Shown here piece after piece: positions 7,415 to 13,725 of a stretch of 23,923 bases of DNA. A program made the position numbers and the translations under genes. The DNA is taken from the NCBI GenBank assembly GCA_049657775.1, contig JBASNZ010000049.1:1-23923 (forward strand). The letters run 5' to 3'. Each line of letters opens with the position of its first letter. Position 1 is the stretch's first letter. Origin of the DNA: JBASNZ01 sp049657775 (GTDB lineage: Bacteria > Actinomycetota > Coriobacteriia > Anaerosomatales > Anaerosomataceae). Below the pieces are notes generated by a model. That model ran no database searches, had not been told where the DNA came from, and was given only the letters and a program-made list of their open reading frames with translations.

Positions 7415-8394
7415 GCGACGCCACGACGGAGCGCCCCGGACGTGTCATCGCGATCGTCGGCCCCACGGCGGTGGGCAAGTCCGCCGTCGCGGAGCATCTC
7501 TCCCACCGGCTTGGCGGTGAGATCGTAAGCGCGGACTCCATGCAGGTGTATCGCGGCATGGATATCGGTACGGCCAAGACGCCCGCCGGCGAACGGGCCG
7601 TGCCGCTTCACTGCGTCGACGTCGCAGACCCGGGAACGGCGTTCTCGGCGGCGGTGTACCAGCGCATTGCGCGCGACGCGATCGATGACATCCTCGGCAG
7701 GGGGCTGCTCCCTGTGGTGTGTGGAGGGACGGGACTGTACGTCCGCGCGGCGCTCGACGACTTCGAGTTCCCAACGGGCGACGGCTCCACGCCCTCGCGA
7801 CAGCGACTCGAAGCGCTTGCCGATGTGATCGGTCCGGACGCCCTCCATCAGCGCCTGGCGTCCATCGACCCATCCTCGGCCGCCCGCATACACCCGAACA
7901 ATCTGCGCCGGACCATCCGCGCGCTCGAGATGGCCGAGGAGGGCGCCTCGTACGCGGAGCAGGCCGAGCGGTTCTCGGTACGACGCAGCGTGTACGACAC
8001 GGCGTTCATCGGCCTCAGGATGGATCGCGACCGCCTCTACGCCCGCATCGATGAGCGCGTTGACGCGATGATGGCATCCGGCCTGCTGGATGAAGTCCGC
8101 AGGCTCATTGACGCCGGACACCGTGATGCCGTTACCGCCACGCAAGCGATCGGTTACAAAGAGCTGGTGCCGGTGGTCGAACAGGGGGCGCCGGAGGATG
8201 AGGCGGTGGCCACGATCAAGCAGGCGACCCGACGCTACGCAAAGCGTCAGCTGACCTGGTTCAGGGCCGATCCGCGCGTCGTGTGGCTGGATGTCACCGA
8301 GCTGTCGTCGTCTGAAGCGACCGCGCATACGTTGGACTTGGTAGAATCGCTGGTACACGTATCACCGGCACCCACGGCCGAGCAGCGGTCGTGA
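7411..8394 (+). CDS. miaA: tRNA dimethylallyltransferase MiaA
   Basis: MiaA transfers a dimethylallyl group from DMAPP to A37 of tRNAs, providing the substrate of MiaB. The 327-residue protein has the P-loop GPTAVGKS at 17-24, the family block DSMQVYRGMDIGTAK at 42-56, VCGGTGLYVRAAL, and the C-terminal TATQAIGYKEL and RRYAKRQLTWFRAD motifs. ATG 7411 overlaps the preceding TGA in an ATGA junction. The short N-terminal extension before the P-loop is normal. Start and function are firm. Confidence 0.97.
   Translation: MSDATTERPGRVIAIVGPTAVGKSAVAEHLSHRLGGEIVSADSMQVYRGMDIGTAKTPAGERAVPLHCVDVADPGTAFSAAVYQRIARDAIDDILGRGLLPVVCGGTGLYVRAALDDFEFPTGDGSTPSRQRLEALADVIGPDALHQRLASIDPSSAARIHPNNLRRTIRALEMAEEGASYAEQAERFSVRRSVYDTAFIGLRMDRDRLYARIDERVDAMMASGLLDEVRRLIDAGHRDAVTATQAIGYKELVPVVEQGAPEDEAVATIKQATRRYAKRQLTWFRADPRVVWLDVTELSSSEATAHTLDLVESLVHVSPAPTAEQRS
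8339..8347 (+). promoter_or_regulatory. Possible extended -10 promoter inside miaA, upstream of dapF
   Basis: TGGTAGAAT (TG at 8339-8340, hexamer TAGAAT at 8342-8347) fits an extended -10 element about 65 bp before the dapF start. No good -35 is visible at the proper distance. It could give dapF some transcription independent of the mia operon. Weak evidence. Confidence 0.25.
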
Positions 8395-8413
8395 CCGAAA
8401 AGCGGAGGAACCC

Positions 8414-9286
8414 GTGGAACTCGCTTTCACCAAGATGAACGGCCTGGGGAACGATTTCGTGTTCATCGAGGACCTCGACGAGGAGATCGACCTCGACCCC
8501 GGCGCGGTCGCGTGGCTGTGTGACCGCCACTTCGGAGTCGGCGCCGACGGCGTGATCCTGGTGCGACCGGCCACCACGCCCGATGCCGACTACTACATGC
8601 ACTACTTCAATGCCGACGGCTCGCTTGCCGAGATGTGTGGCAACGGTGCACGCTGCTTCGCCAAGTACGTCGTCGATCGTGGGCTCGTAGGCGCAGATGT
8701 CGAGGATCTCACCATTGAGACGCTCGGCGGTCTCAAGCCGGTTCATGTGACCCGCGACGCCGACGGGATGATGCTGGCCGCGACCGTCGACATGGGCGAG
8801 CCAGTGCTCGACCCGTCGGACATCCCTGTGGACTTCGAGGGTGAGATGGTCTACGACTGCCCGCTCGAGACCGAGCTGGGGACGTTCAACATCACGGCCG
8901 TGAGCATGGGTAACCCCCACGCCATCATGTGGGTGGACGATGTCGACGAGGCGCCGGTCGAGACTGTCGGACCGGTCATCGAGATCCACGAGCGGTTCCC
9001 GGGAGACACCAACGTGGAGTTCGCCCAGTTCGTCGACGCTGATCACATCAGACTCAGGGTCTGGGAGCGCGGCGTGGGTGAGACGCTCGCGTGCGGTACC
9101 GGTGCGTGCGCGACACTGGTCGCCGGCGTACTGTCGTGCCGCACGGGCAGGAGCGCGACGATCGAACTCCCCGGCGGCGAGCTGCTCGTACGCTGGCACG
9201 AGAACGACCACGTCTACATGACGGGCGGCGCGGCCGAGGTGTTCCGGGGTGCGATCACCCTCGGCGACGATGAGTATGACGACTAG
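8414..9286 (+). CDS. dapF: Diaminopimelate epimerase
   Basis: DapF interconverts LL- and meso-diaminopimelate, the last shared step to lysine and peptidoglycan cross-linking residues. The 290-residue protein carries both catalytic cysteines in their motifs: Cys75 in MCGNGARC and Cys227 in ACGTGACA. The N-terminal TKMNGLGNDFV and MGNPH blocks are also present. Length is typical. GTG 8414 is preceded by GGAGG at 8404-8408 and begins the conserved N-terminus. It lies 19 bp after miaA. The LL-DAP it needs would be supplied by the aminotransferase encoded next. Confidence 0.96.
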   Translation: MELAFTKMNGLGNDFVFIEDLDEEIDLDPGAVAWLCDRHFGVGADGVILVRPATTPDADYYMHYFNADGSLAEMCGNGARCFAKYVVDRGLVGADVEDLTIETLGGLKPVHVTRDADGMMLAATVDMGEPVLDPSDIPVDFEGEMVYDCPLETELGTFNITAVSMGNPHAIMWVDDVDEAPVETVGPVIEIHERFPGDTNVEFAQFVDADHIRLRVWERGVGETLACGTGACATLVAGVLSCRTGRSATIELPGGELLVRWHENDHVYMTGGAAEVFRGAITLGDDEYDD

Positions 9287-9311
9287 GACACGCCTCGCAT
9301 GATCAGCCACC

Positions 9312-9337
9312 AACGGCCCGTCCGCACGCGGGCCGTT
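9312..9337 (+). terminator. GC-rich hairpin after dapF, possible terminator or attenuator
   Basis: AACGGCCCG at 9312-9320 pairs perfectly with CGGGCCGTT at 9329-9337 across an 8-nt loop. It starts 26 bp after the dapF stop. The T-tract is poor (TTCTGGT), so termination efficiency is uncertain. A candidate extended -10 for dapL follows at once. Confidence 0.5.
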
Positions 9338-9338
9338 C

Positions 9339-9347
9339 TGGTACCAT
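9339..9347 (+). promoter_or_regulatory. Possible extended -10 promoter for dapL
   Basis: TGGTACCAT (TG at 9339-9340, hexamer TACCAT at 9342-9347) matches an extended -10. It uses the same TACCAT hexamer and flanking GG as the candidate rny promoter. The -35 position falls within the upstream hairpin and is not consensus-like. Confidence 0.3.
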
Positions 9348-9415
9348 GTTCCGAACGCCGGCCCAGTACTGCCGGTGATCCTTGTCCGAGAAGACCATAA
9401 GGGGATGTCTGCGCC

Positions 9416-10573
9416 GTGAGGACTGCCAAGCGTATCGCCAACCTTCCGCCGTATCTGTTCGCCGAGATCGACCGTAAGAAGGAGGCGAAGCAGGCGCAGG
9501 GTATCGACGTCATCTCGCTCGGCATCGGTGATCCCGACACGCCCACGCCCGAGCACATCGTGGACGCCATGGCCGAGGCCATCCGCAAGCCCAGGAACCA
9601 CCAGTATCCCGCGTATGCCGGCTCCAAGCCGTTCCGTCAGGCCGCCTCGACCTGGATGCAGAGCCGCTTCGGCGTGGATGTCGATCCAGACACCGAGACG
9701 CTCGCGATGATCGGCAGCAAGGAGGGCATCGCGCACCTGTTCCCGGCGTTCGTCGACCCGGGCGATGTCACCCTCGTTCCCGGCTGCGGCTACCCGGTGT
9801 ACTACACCGGTGGCATCCTCGTTGGCGGCGAGACGCACTGGATGCCCATGAACGAGGAGAACGGTTTCCTCGCTGACTTCGAGAGCACGCCCGCCGATGT
9901 TCTGGCGCGCGCCAAGATGATGTTCCTGAGCTACCCCAACAACCCCACGAGCGCGATCGCCAACGACGAGTACTTCGATCGCGCGATCGAGTTCGCACGC
10001 GAGCACGACCTGCTCCTTGTGCACGACAACGCGTATTCCGAGATCGGCTTCGATGGGTACCGCCCGTCGAGCTTCTTGGAACGCCCGGGCGCCAAGGACG
10101 TCGCCATCGAGCTCTTCAGCTGCTCCAAGGCGTACAACATGACCGGTTGGCGTGTCGCGTTCGCGGTCGGCAACGCGCAGGCGATCAAGGCACTCGGCAC
10201 CGTCAAGAGCAACATCGACTCGGGCGTGTTCACCGCCGTGCAGGATGCCGCCATCGAGGCGCTGCTCGGTCCGCAGGACTCCATCGCGGAACTCAACGCC
10301 ATATACCAGCGCCGTCGCGACCTCGTCATGGGGGCCCTCGACTCCATCGGCCTCACGGCCGCCACGCCCAAGGCCACCATCTACGTCTGGGCCAAGGTGC
10401 CCGACGGGTACACCTCGGCGGACTTCGCCGCCAAGGTCCTCGACGAGGCCAACGTCATCGTCGCAGCCGGAACCGCGTACGGACCGAGCGGCGAAGGGTA
10501 CATCCGTATCAGCCTCACAACGCCCGACGACCGCCTCGAGGCGGCCATAGAGCGCATCAAGAACACGCTGTAA
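9416..10573 (+). CDS. dapL: LL-diaminopimelate aminotransferase
   Basis: This PLP-dependent fold-type I aminotransferase converts tetrahydrodipicolinate and glutamate directly to LL-diaminopimelate, bypassing the succinylase or acetylase steps. The 385-residue protein follows the DapL pattern: LGIGDPDTPTPEHIVDAM, a NHQYPAYAGSKPFRQA block, GSKEGIAHL, SYPNNPT, and the PLP lysine Lys238 in CSKAYNMTGWR. A conserved KSNIDSGVF segment follows. One visible departure is PGCGYPVYY, where many relatives have PDPGYPVY. The product is epimerised by DapF, encoded just upstream, so the two complete meso-DAP synthesis. GTG 9416 fits the family's N-terminus. The ATG at 9405 is out of frame and stops within four codons. 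A related aminotransferase specificity cannot be excluded, but the dapF linkage supports the call. Confidence 0.9.
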   Translation: MRTAKRIANLPPYLFAEIDRKKEAKQAQGIDVISLGIGDPDTPTPEHIVDAMAEAIRKPRNHQYPAYAGSKPFRQAASTWMQSRFGVDVDPDTETLAMIGSKEGIAHLFPAFVDPGDVTLVPGCGYPVYYTGGILVGGETHWMPMNEENGFLADFESTPADVLARAKMMFLSYPNNPTSAIANDEYFDRAIEFAREHDLLLVHDNAYSEIGFDGYRPSSFLERPGAKDVAIELFSCSKAYNMTGWRVAFAVGNAQAIKALGTVKSNIDSGVFTAVQDAAIEALLGPQDSIAELNAIYQRRRDLVMGALDSIGLTAATPKATIYVWAKVPDGYTSADFAAKVLDEANVIVAAGTAYGPSGEGYIRISLTTPDDRLEAAIERIKNTL

Positions 10574-10596
10574 GGAGCGCGGCCACCCGCCGCATC

Positions 10597-11931
10597 ATGA
10601 CCGAGACACACAACGCATACTTCCAGGTCGTACGGGATACCCAGGATCGCGCGGTGCTCGTCGGCATCGACCGCGAGCGAACCGGCGGATGGTCCATCGA
10701 GGACGATCTGGCGGAGCTCGAGCGGCTGACCGGCACCGCGGGCGCGCGGGTCGTCGGCTCGGTCACGCAACGTCTCGATCGCCCGGATGCGCGAACCTTC
10801 ATCGGCAAGGGCAAGGCAGATGAGGTGGCGCGCCTGGCAACCGAGCGAGACGCCAACCTGGTGATCTTTGACGAAGAGTTGTCGCCAAGCCAGCAGGTCA
10901 ACCTCGAGAACATGCTGCCTGACGTCCGCGTGATCGACCGAACCGCGCTCATCTTGGAGATCTTCGCGCTGCACGCCGTCAGCCGTGAAGGTAAGCTTCA
11001 GGTCGAGCTTGCGCGTCAGGAGTACATCCTGCCCAGGCTCCGGGGGATGTGGGGGCACCTCACGGCCGAGCGACTGGGCGGCGGTAGGGGAGCACGCTTC
11101 GGCGCTGGCGAGTCACAGCTTGAGACCGACCGTCGGATGGCGCGCAAGCGCATCGGTGAGCTCAGACGGGAACTCAAGACGGTTGCGAAGTACCGTGAGA
11201 CGCAGCGGCACTCGCGCGCTAGCTCCGGCCTGCTCCGCGTCGCGCTCGTGGGGTACACCAACGCGGGCAAGTCCACGCTGCTCAACGCGCTCACCGACGC
11301 AGGCGTGCTGGTGGAGGACAAGCTCTTCGCCACGCTCGACGCCACCACGCGCAAACTCGACCTTCCGGAGGGGCGCGAGATCACGATCACCGACACCGTC
11401 GGGTTCATCAACAAGCTGCCACACGGCCTGGTCGAGGCGTTCAAGTCTACGCTCGACGAGGTGCGTGAGGCCGATCTGCAGCTCCATGTGGTCGACGCGT
11501 CACACCCCCTCGCTCGTGCGCAGATCGCTGCCGTGAACGAGGTACTGGGCGAGATAGAGGCGACGGGACGACCGCAGGTCCTGGTGTACAACAAGTGCGA
11601 TCTTCTCCCCGCCGACGAACTTGCGCGCATGCGTAGCACGTCTCCCAATGCGGTGTTCGTCTCGGGCGCCACCGGGATGGGCCTGGACGACCTGCTCGCA
11701 CGGATCGCGATCGAGGCGTCCCGCAGCGAGAGCACCATCGATGTTCTCATCCCGTACACGCGCGGCGAACTCGTTCGGCTTGCGCACGAGCGCGGACGCA
11801 TCATCACCGAGGAGCACACGGCTGAGGGCACGCGGCTCGCCCTGCGCGTGCCAGCCGCGATCGCCGAGAAGCTCGCGGAGTTTAGGACGGACTCCGCCGC
11901 GAGGGGCGAGGATTCGCCGCACACCCCGTGA
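10597..11931 (+). CDS. hflX: Ribosome-associated GTPase HflX
   Basis: HflX is a translational GTPase that binds 50S subunits or stalled 70S ribosomes and splits them, especially under stress. The 444-residue protein has the N-terminal HflX domain (ARTFIGKGKADEVARL and VIFDEELSPSQQVNLE), the LGGGRGARFGAGESQLETDR linker before a coiled region, and the G domain: GYTNAGKST at 219-227, DTVGF at 266-270 and NKCD at 332-335. ATG 10597 is chosen because it begins the conserved domain. The upstream AAGGAG lies about 19 bases away, so initiation may be weak or coupled to dapL, whose stop is 23 bp upstream. The same frame remains open far upstream inside dapL, but that part is a shadow. Its stop is 6 bp from the convergent lexA stop, with no room for a separate terminator. 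Confidence 0.95.
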   Translation: MTETHNAYFQVVRDTQDRAVLVGIDRERTGGWSIEDDLAELERLTGTAGARVVGSVTQRLDRPDARTFIGKGKADEVARLATERDANLVIFDEELSPSQQVNLENMLPDVRVIDRTALILEIFALHAVSREGKLQVELARQEYILPRLRGMWGHLTAERLGGGRGARFGAGESQLETDRRMARKRIGELRRELKTVAKYRETQRHSRASSGLLRVALVGYTNAGKSTLLNALTDAGVLVEDKLFATLDATTRKLDLPEGREITITDTVGFINKLPHGLVEAFKSTLDEVREADLQLHVVDASHPLARAQIAAVNEVLGEIEATGRPQVLVYNKCDLLPADELARMRSTSPNAVFVSGATGMGLDDLLARIAIEASRSESTIDVLIPYTRGELVRLAHERGRIITEEHTAEGTRLALRVPAAIAEKLAEFRTDSAARGEDSPHTP

Positions 11932-11937
11932 CGTGTG

Positions 11938-12564
11938 CTACATCCGCCTGAAAAGGGCGACGACCTTGCCCAGTATGGTGACATCGCGCGCGTAGATGGG
12001 GTCCATCGAGCTGTTCTCGGGCTGTAGGCGGATGCGGTCGGCCTCTCGGAAGAAACGCTTCACGGTAGCTGCGTCGTCGAGCATGGCGACGACGATCTCG
12101 CCGTTGTTCGCGGTCTGCTGCTGGCGCACCACCACGAAGTCGCCGTCCATGATTCCGGCCTCGATCATGCTCTCGCCCTTGACGCGCAAGATGAACGTGG
12201 ACTCGCCGCCGGCAAGCTCCGCCGGAAGAGAGATGGTCGATTCGATGTTCTCGGCCGCTAGGATAGGGGAGCCGGCCGCCACAGAACCCACGAGCGGAAC
12301 GGCCTGAACCGATCCGTAGTCGACGGCGCGATCGGTGTCCCGGTAGTCCAGCACCTCCAGCGCGCGCGGCTTGCTCGGATCCCGGCGGATGAGACCCTTC
12401 GCCTCAAGGGCGGCCAGGTGCGAGTGCACCGTGGACGAAGAGGAGAGTCCGACCGCTTCACCGATCTCACGCACCGAAGGCGGAAACCCGCGGCGGTGGA
12501 TCTCGGCGCGGATGAAGTCGAGTATCTGGCGCTGACGCCGTGTCAGTTCCGGCCGGTAGTCCAT
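11938..12564 (-). CDS. lexA: LexA repressor
   Basis: LexA represses DNA-damage genes and self-cleaves when RecA filaments form. The 208-residue protein has an N-terminal winged helix (LTRRQRQILDFI, then PPSVREIGEAVGLSSSSTVH) and a C-terminal S24 peptidase domain. The scissile Ala97-Gly98 lies in SVAAGSPI, the nucleophile is Ser132 in KGESMIEAGI, and the general base is Lys169 in ATVKRF. All catalytic parts are intact. ATG 12564 is preceded on the minus strand by AGGGGG. A promoter TTGCAT-18-TACACT (12629 down to 12600) is overlapped at its -35 by an SOS-like box, implying autorepression. The adjacent divergent LysM gene is likely part of the same regulon. Confidence 0.97.
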   Translation of the reverse strand: MDYRPELTRRQRQILDFIRAEIHRRGFPPSVREIGEAVGLSSSSTVHSHLAALEAKGLIRRDPSKPRALEVLDYRDTDRAVDYGSVQAVPLVGSVAAGSPILAAENIESTISLPAELAGGESTFILRVKGESMIEAGIMDGDFVVVRQQQTANNGEIVVAMLDDAATVKRFFREADRIRLQPENSSMDPIYARDVTILGKVVALFRRM

Positions 12565-12599
12565 GCGTCCCCCTGACTAAAGAGCGCGTTCCTTGTCAA

Positions 12600-12629
12600 A
12601 GTGTACCGCGGCTATACTCACCAATGCAA
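12600..12629 (-). promoter_or_regulatory. Candidate lexA promoter
   Basis: On the minus strand TTGCAT (12629-12624) is followed after 18 bp by TACACT (12605-12600), about 35 bp before the lexA ATG. The near-perfect SOS box at 12627-12640 overlaps its -35. Confidence 0.45.
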
Positions 12630-12640
12630 ACATGCGTTCG
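12627..12640. promoter_or_regulatory. SOS box 1 (imperfect LexA operator)
   Basis: CAAACATGCGTTCG fits CGAAC-N4-GTTCG with one mismatch in the left arm. It overlaps the -35 of the candidate lexA promoter, consistent with weaker autoregulation. Confidence 0.6.
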
Positions 12641-12649
12641 ATTTCCCTC

Positions 12650-12678
12650 TTGCATACGAACAGGTGTTCGCTTACGAT
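12650..12678 (+). promoter_or_regulatory. Candidate promoter of the SOS LysM gene
   Basis: TTGCAT at 12650-12655 and TACGAT at 12673-12678 are separated by 17 bp. SOS box 2 lies inside the spacer and SOS box 3 covers the expected start site near 12685. An alternative -10, TATACT at 12613-12618, lacks a well-spaced -35. Confidence 0.5.
12657..12670. promoter_or_regulatory. SOS box 2 (LexA operator)
   Basis: CGAACAGGTGTTCG is an exact match to the Gram-positive/actinobacterial LexA operator pattern CGAAC-N4-GTTCG. It lies between the -35 and -10 of the LysM gene's candidate promoter. Confidence 0.85.
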
Positions 12679-12683
12679 TGCTA

Positions 12684-12697
12684 CGAACACATGTTCG
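12684..12697. promoter_or_regulatory. SOS box 3 (LexA operator)
   Basis: CGAACACATGTTCG is a second exact CGAAC-N4-GTTCG operator, 27 bp from box 2 (start to start). It covers the predicted transcription start of the LysM gene. Confidence 0.85.
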
Positions 12698-12768
12698 TTC
12701 TCACAGGTACGGTGTCAGACCCGTTTCGTAGTCTGCGGGGGACGGGTTGCACAGACGGAGGGAATGCC

Positions 12769-13134
12769 ATGAACGCACACGCTGCCACCACACTCAAGAT
12801 CCAGCACACCGCACACGCGCCCCGCTCGAGCCGCCTGAGCGGTATCGAGATGGCGGCCCTCGCGCTGGCGACGATCACCCTCATGGTATGTGCGGCGTTC
12901 AGTGTGCGGCCCAGCGCAACCCCGGAGGTTGATTCAACCATCACCGTCAAGATCGCACCCTCCGATACGCTCTGGGATCTTGCCCGCGCATACCCCGTGG
13001 ACGGGCTCACGACCGCACAGACCGTTGCGGTCATCCGCGACCTCAACGACATGTCCACGAGCGCTATCGTCGCAGGTGAGACACTCGAAGTGCCCGCGAG
13101 CTCATCGATCTCGGCTGCTGTCGCCAGCCGCTGA
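12769..13134 (+). CDS. Membrane-anchored LysM protein, probable SOS cell-division inhibitor (YneA/ChiZ-like)
   Basis: The 121-residue protein has a short N-terminal tail, one membrane segment at about 27-46 (MAALALATITLMVCAAF), then a LysM domain at about 57-109 (TITVKIAPSDTLWDLARAY ... LNDMS ... IVAGETLEVP). This domain order matches Bacillus YneA and mycobacterial Rv2719c/ChiZ, SOS-induced proteins that stall septation and lie next to lexA. Gene position, divergence from lexA and two perfect SOS boxes upstream all support that role. Direct sequence similarity beyond the architecture cannot be judged here. ATG 12769 has GGAGG at 12757-12761. The same frame is open upstream, but it would run through the operators. 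No catalytic hydrolase domain is present. Confidence 0.85.
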   Translation: MNAHAATTLKIQHTAHAPRSSRLSGIEMAALALATITLMVCAAFSVRPSATPEVDSTITVKIAPSDTLWDLARAYPVDGLTTAQTVAVIRDLNDMSTSAIVAGETLEVPASSSISAAVASR

Positions 13135-13152
13135 GAAACCTCTGATTGCTCG

Positions 13153-13181
13153 TTGCCCCCCTATATATGGTGTGCTACGCT
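13153..13181 (+). promoter_or_regulatory. nrdR promoter with embedded NrdR box
   Basis: TTGCCC (13153-13158) and TACGCT (13176-13181) are 17 bp apart, with TG at 13173-13174 forming an extended -10. The spacer holds the 16-mer CCCCTATATATGGTGT (13158-13173), which matches the palindromic NrdR-box pattern ACACTATATATAGTGT at 13 of 16 positions. This would let NrdR block its own operon. A second box about one repeat downstream is not convincing. Confidence 0.6.
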
Positions 13182-13211
13182 CACTAGTAGCCTAGATGTG
13201 GGGGTGCGTCG

Positions 13212-13658
13212 ATGCGTTGTCCTTATTGTGGATTCGCTGAGACCAAGGTGGTCGACTCACGGGTCTCCGAGTCGGGAGACGCGATCAGACGTCGCCGCGA
13301 GTGCCTCCAGTGTGAGCAGAGATTCACGACCTACGAGCGGCGTGAAGAAGTGCCCCTTATGGTCGTCAAGCGCGACTCCAGCCGCGAGCCCTTCGACCGG
13401 GGTAAGTTGCTGCGCGGTCTTGTTGTTGCCACCGCCAAGCGCAACGTCACGACCCAGCAGCTTGAGGCGCTCATAGACGATATCGAGACCGAACTTCACA
13501 ACTCATTCTCCTATGAGGTGCCCGCCAGGGACCTTGGCGACATGGTGCTGCGTCGGCTCCTCGATCTAGACAAGGTCGCGTACATCAGATTCGCATCGGT
13601 CTACAAGCAGTTCCAGGACCTCGACGAGTTCACATCGGAACTCAAGAAGCTGGGATAA
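13212..13658 (+). CDS. nrdR: Transcriptional repressor NrdR
   Basis: NrdR senses ATP/dATP and represses ribonucleotide reductase genes. The 148-residue protein has the N-terminal zinc ribbon (MRCPYCG, Cys3 and Cys6, and CLQCEQRFTTYER) and an ATP-cone from about residue 49 (VVKRDSSREPFDRGKLLRGL). Length is standard. ATG 13212 begins the conserved MRCPYC motif, with GGGGGTG upstream. It lies 77 bp after the LysM gene with its own promoter, and 67 bp before nrdD with no visible terminator. The regulator and its likely target are therefore one operon. Confidence 0.97.
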   Translation: MRCPYCGFAETKVVDSRVSESGDAIRRRRECLQCEQRFTTYERREEVPLMVVKRDSSREPFDRGKLLRGLVVATAKRNVTTQQLEALIDDIETELHNSFSYEVPARDLGDMVLRRLLDLDKVAYIRFASVYKQFQDLDEFTSELKKLG

Positions 13659-13725
13659 CCGGGTTACCGAAGTACCAGGCACCACCATCAACGACGGATG
13701 CGGACAACAAAGGGGCGAGCAAGTC

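Noticed and set aside
8294..10024. Long minus-strand open frame spanning dapF and dapL
   Set aside because: It crosses two well-supported plus-strand genes and an intergenic hairpin, and has no recognisable domain.
10147..10596. N-terminal extension of hflX into dapL
   Set aside because: The added residues are Arg/His-rich out-of-frame dapL sequence. HflX homology begins after ATG 10597.
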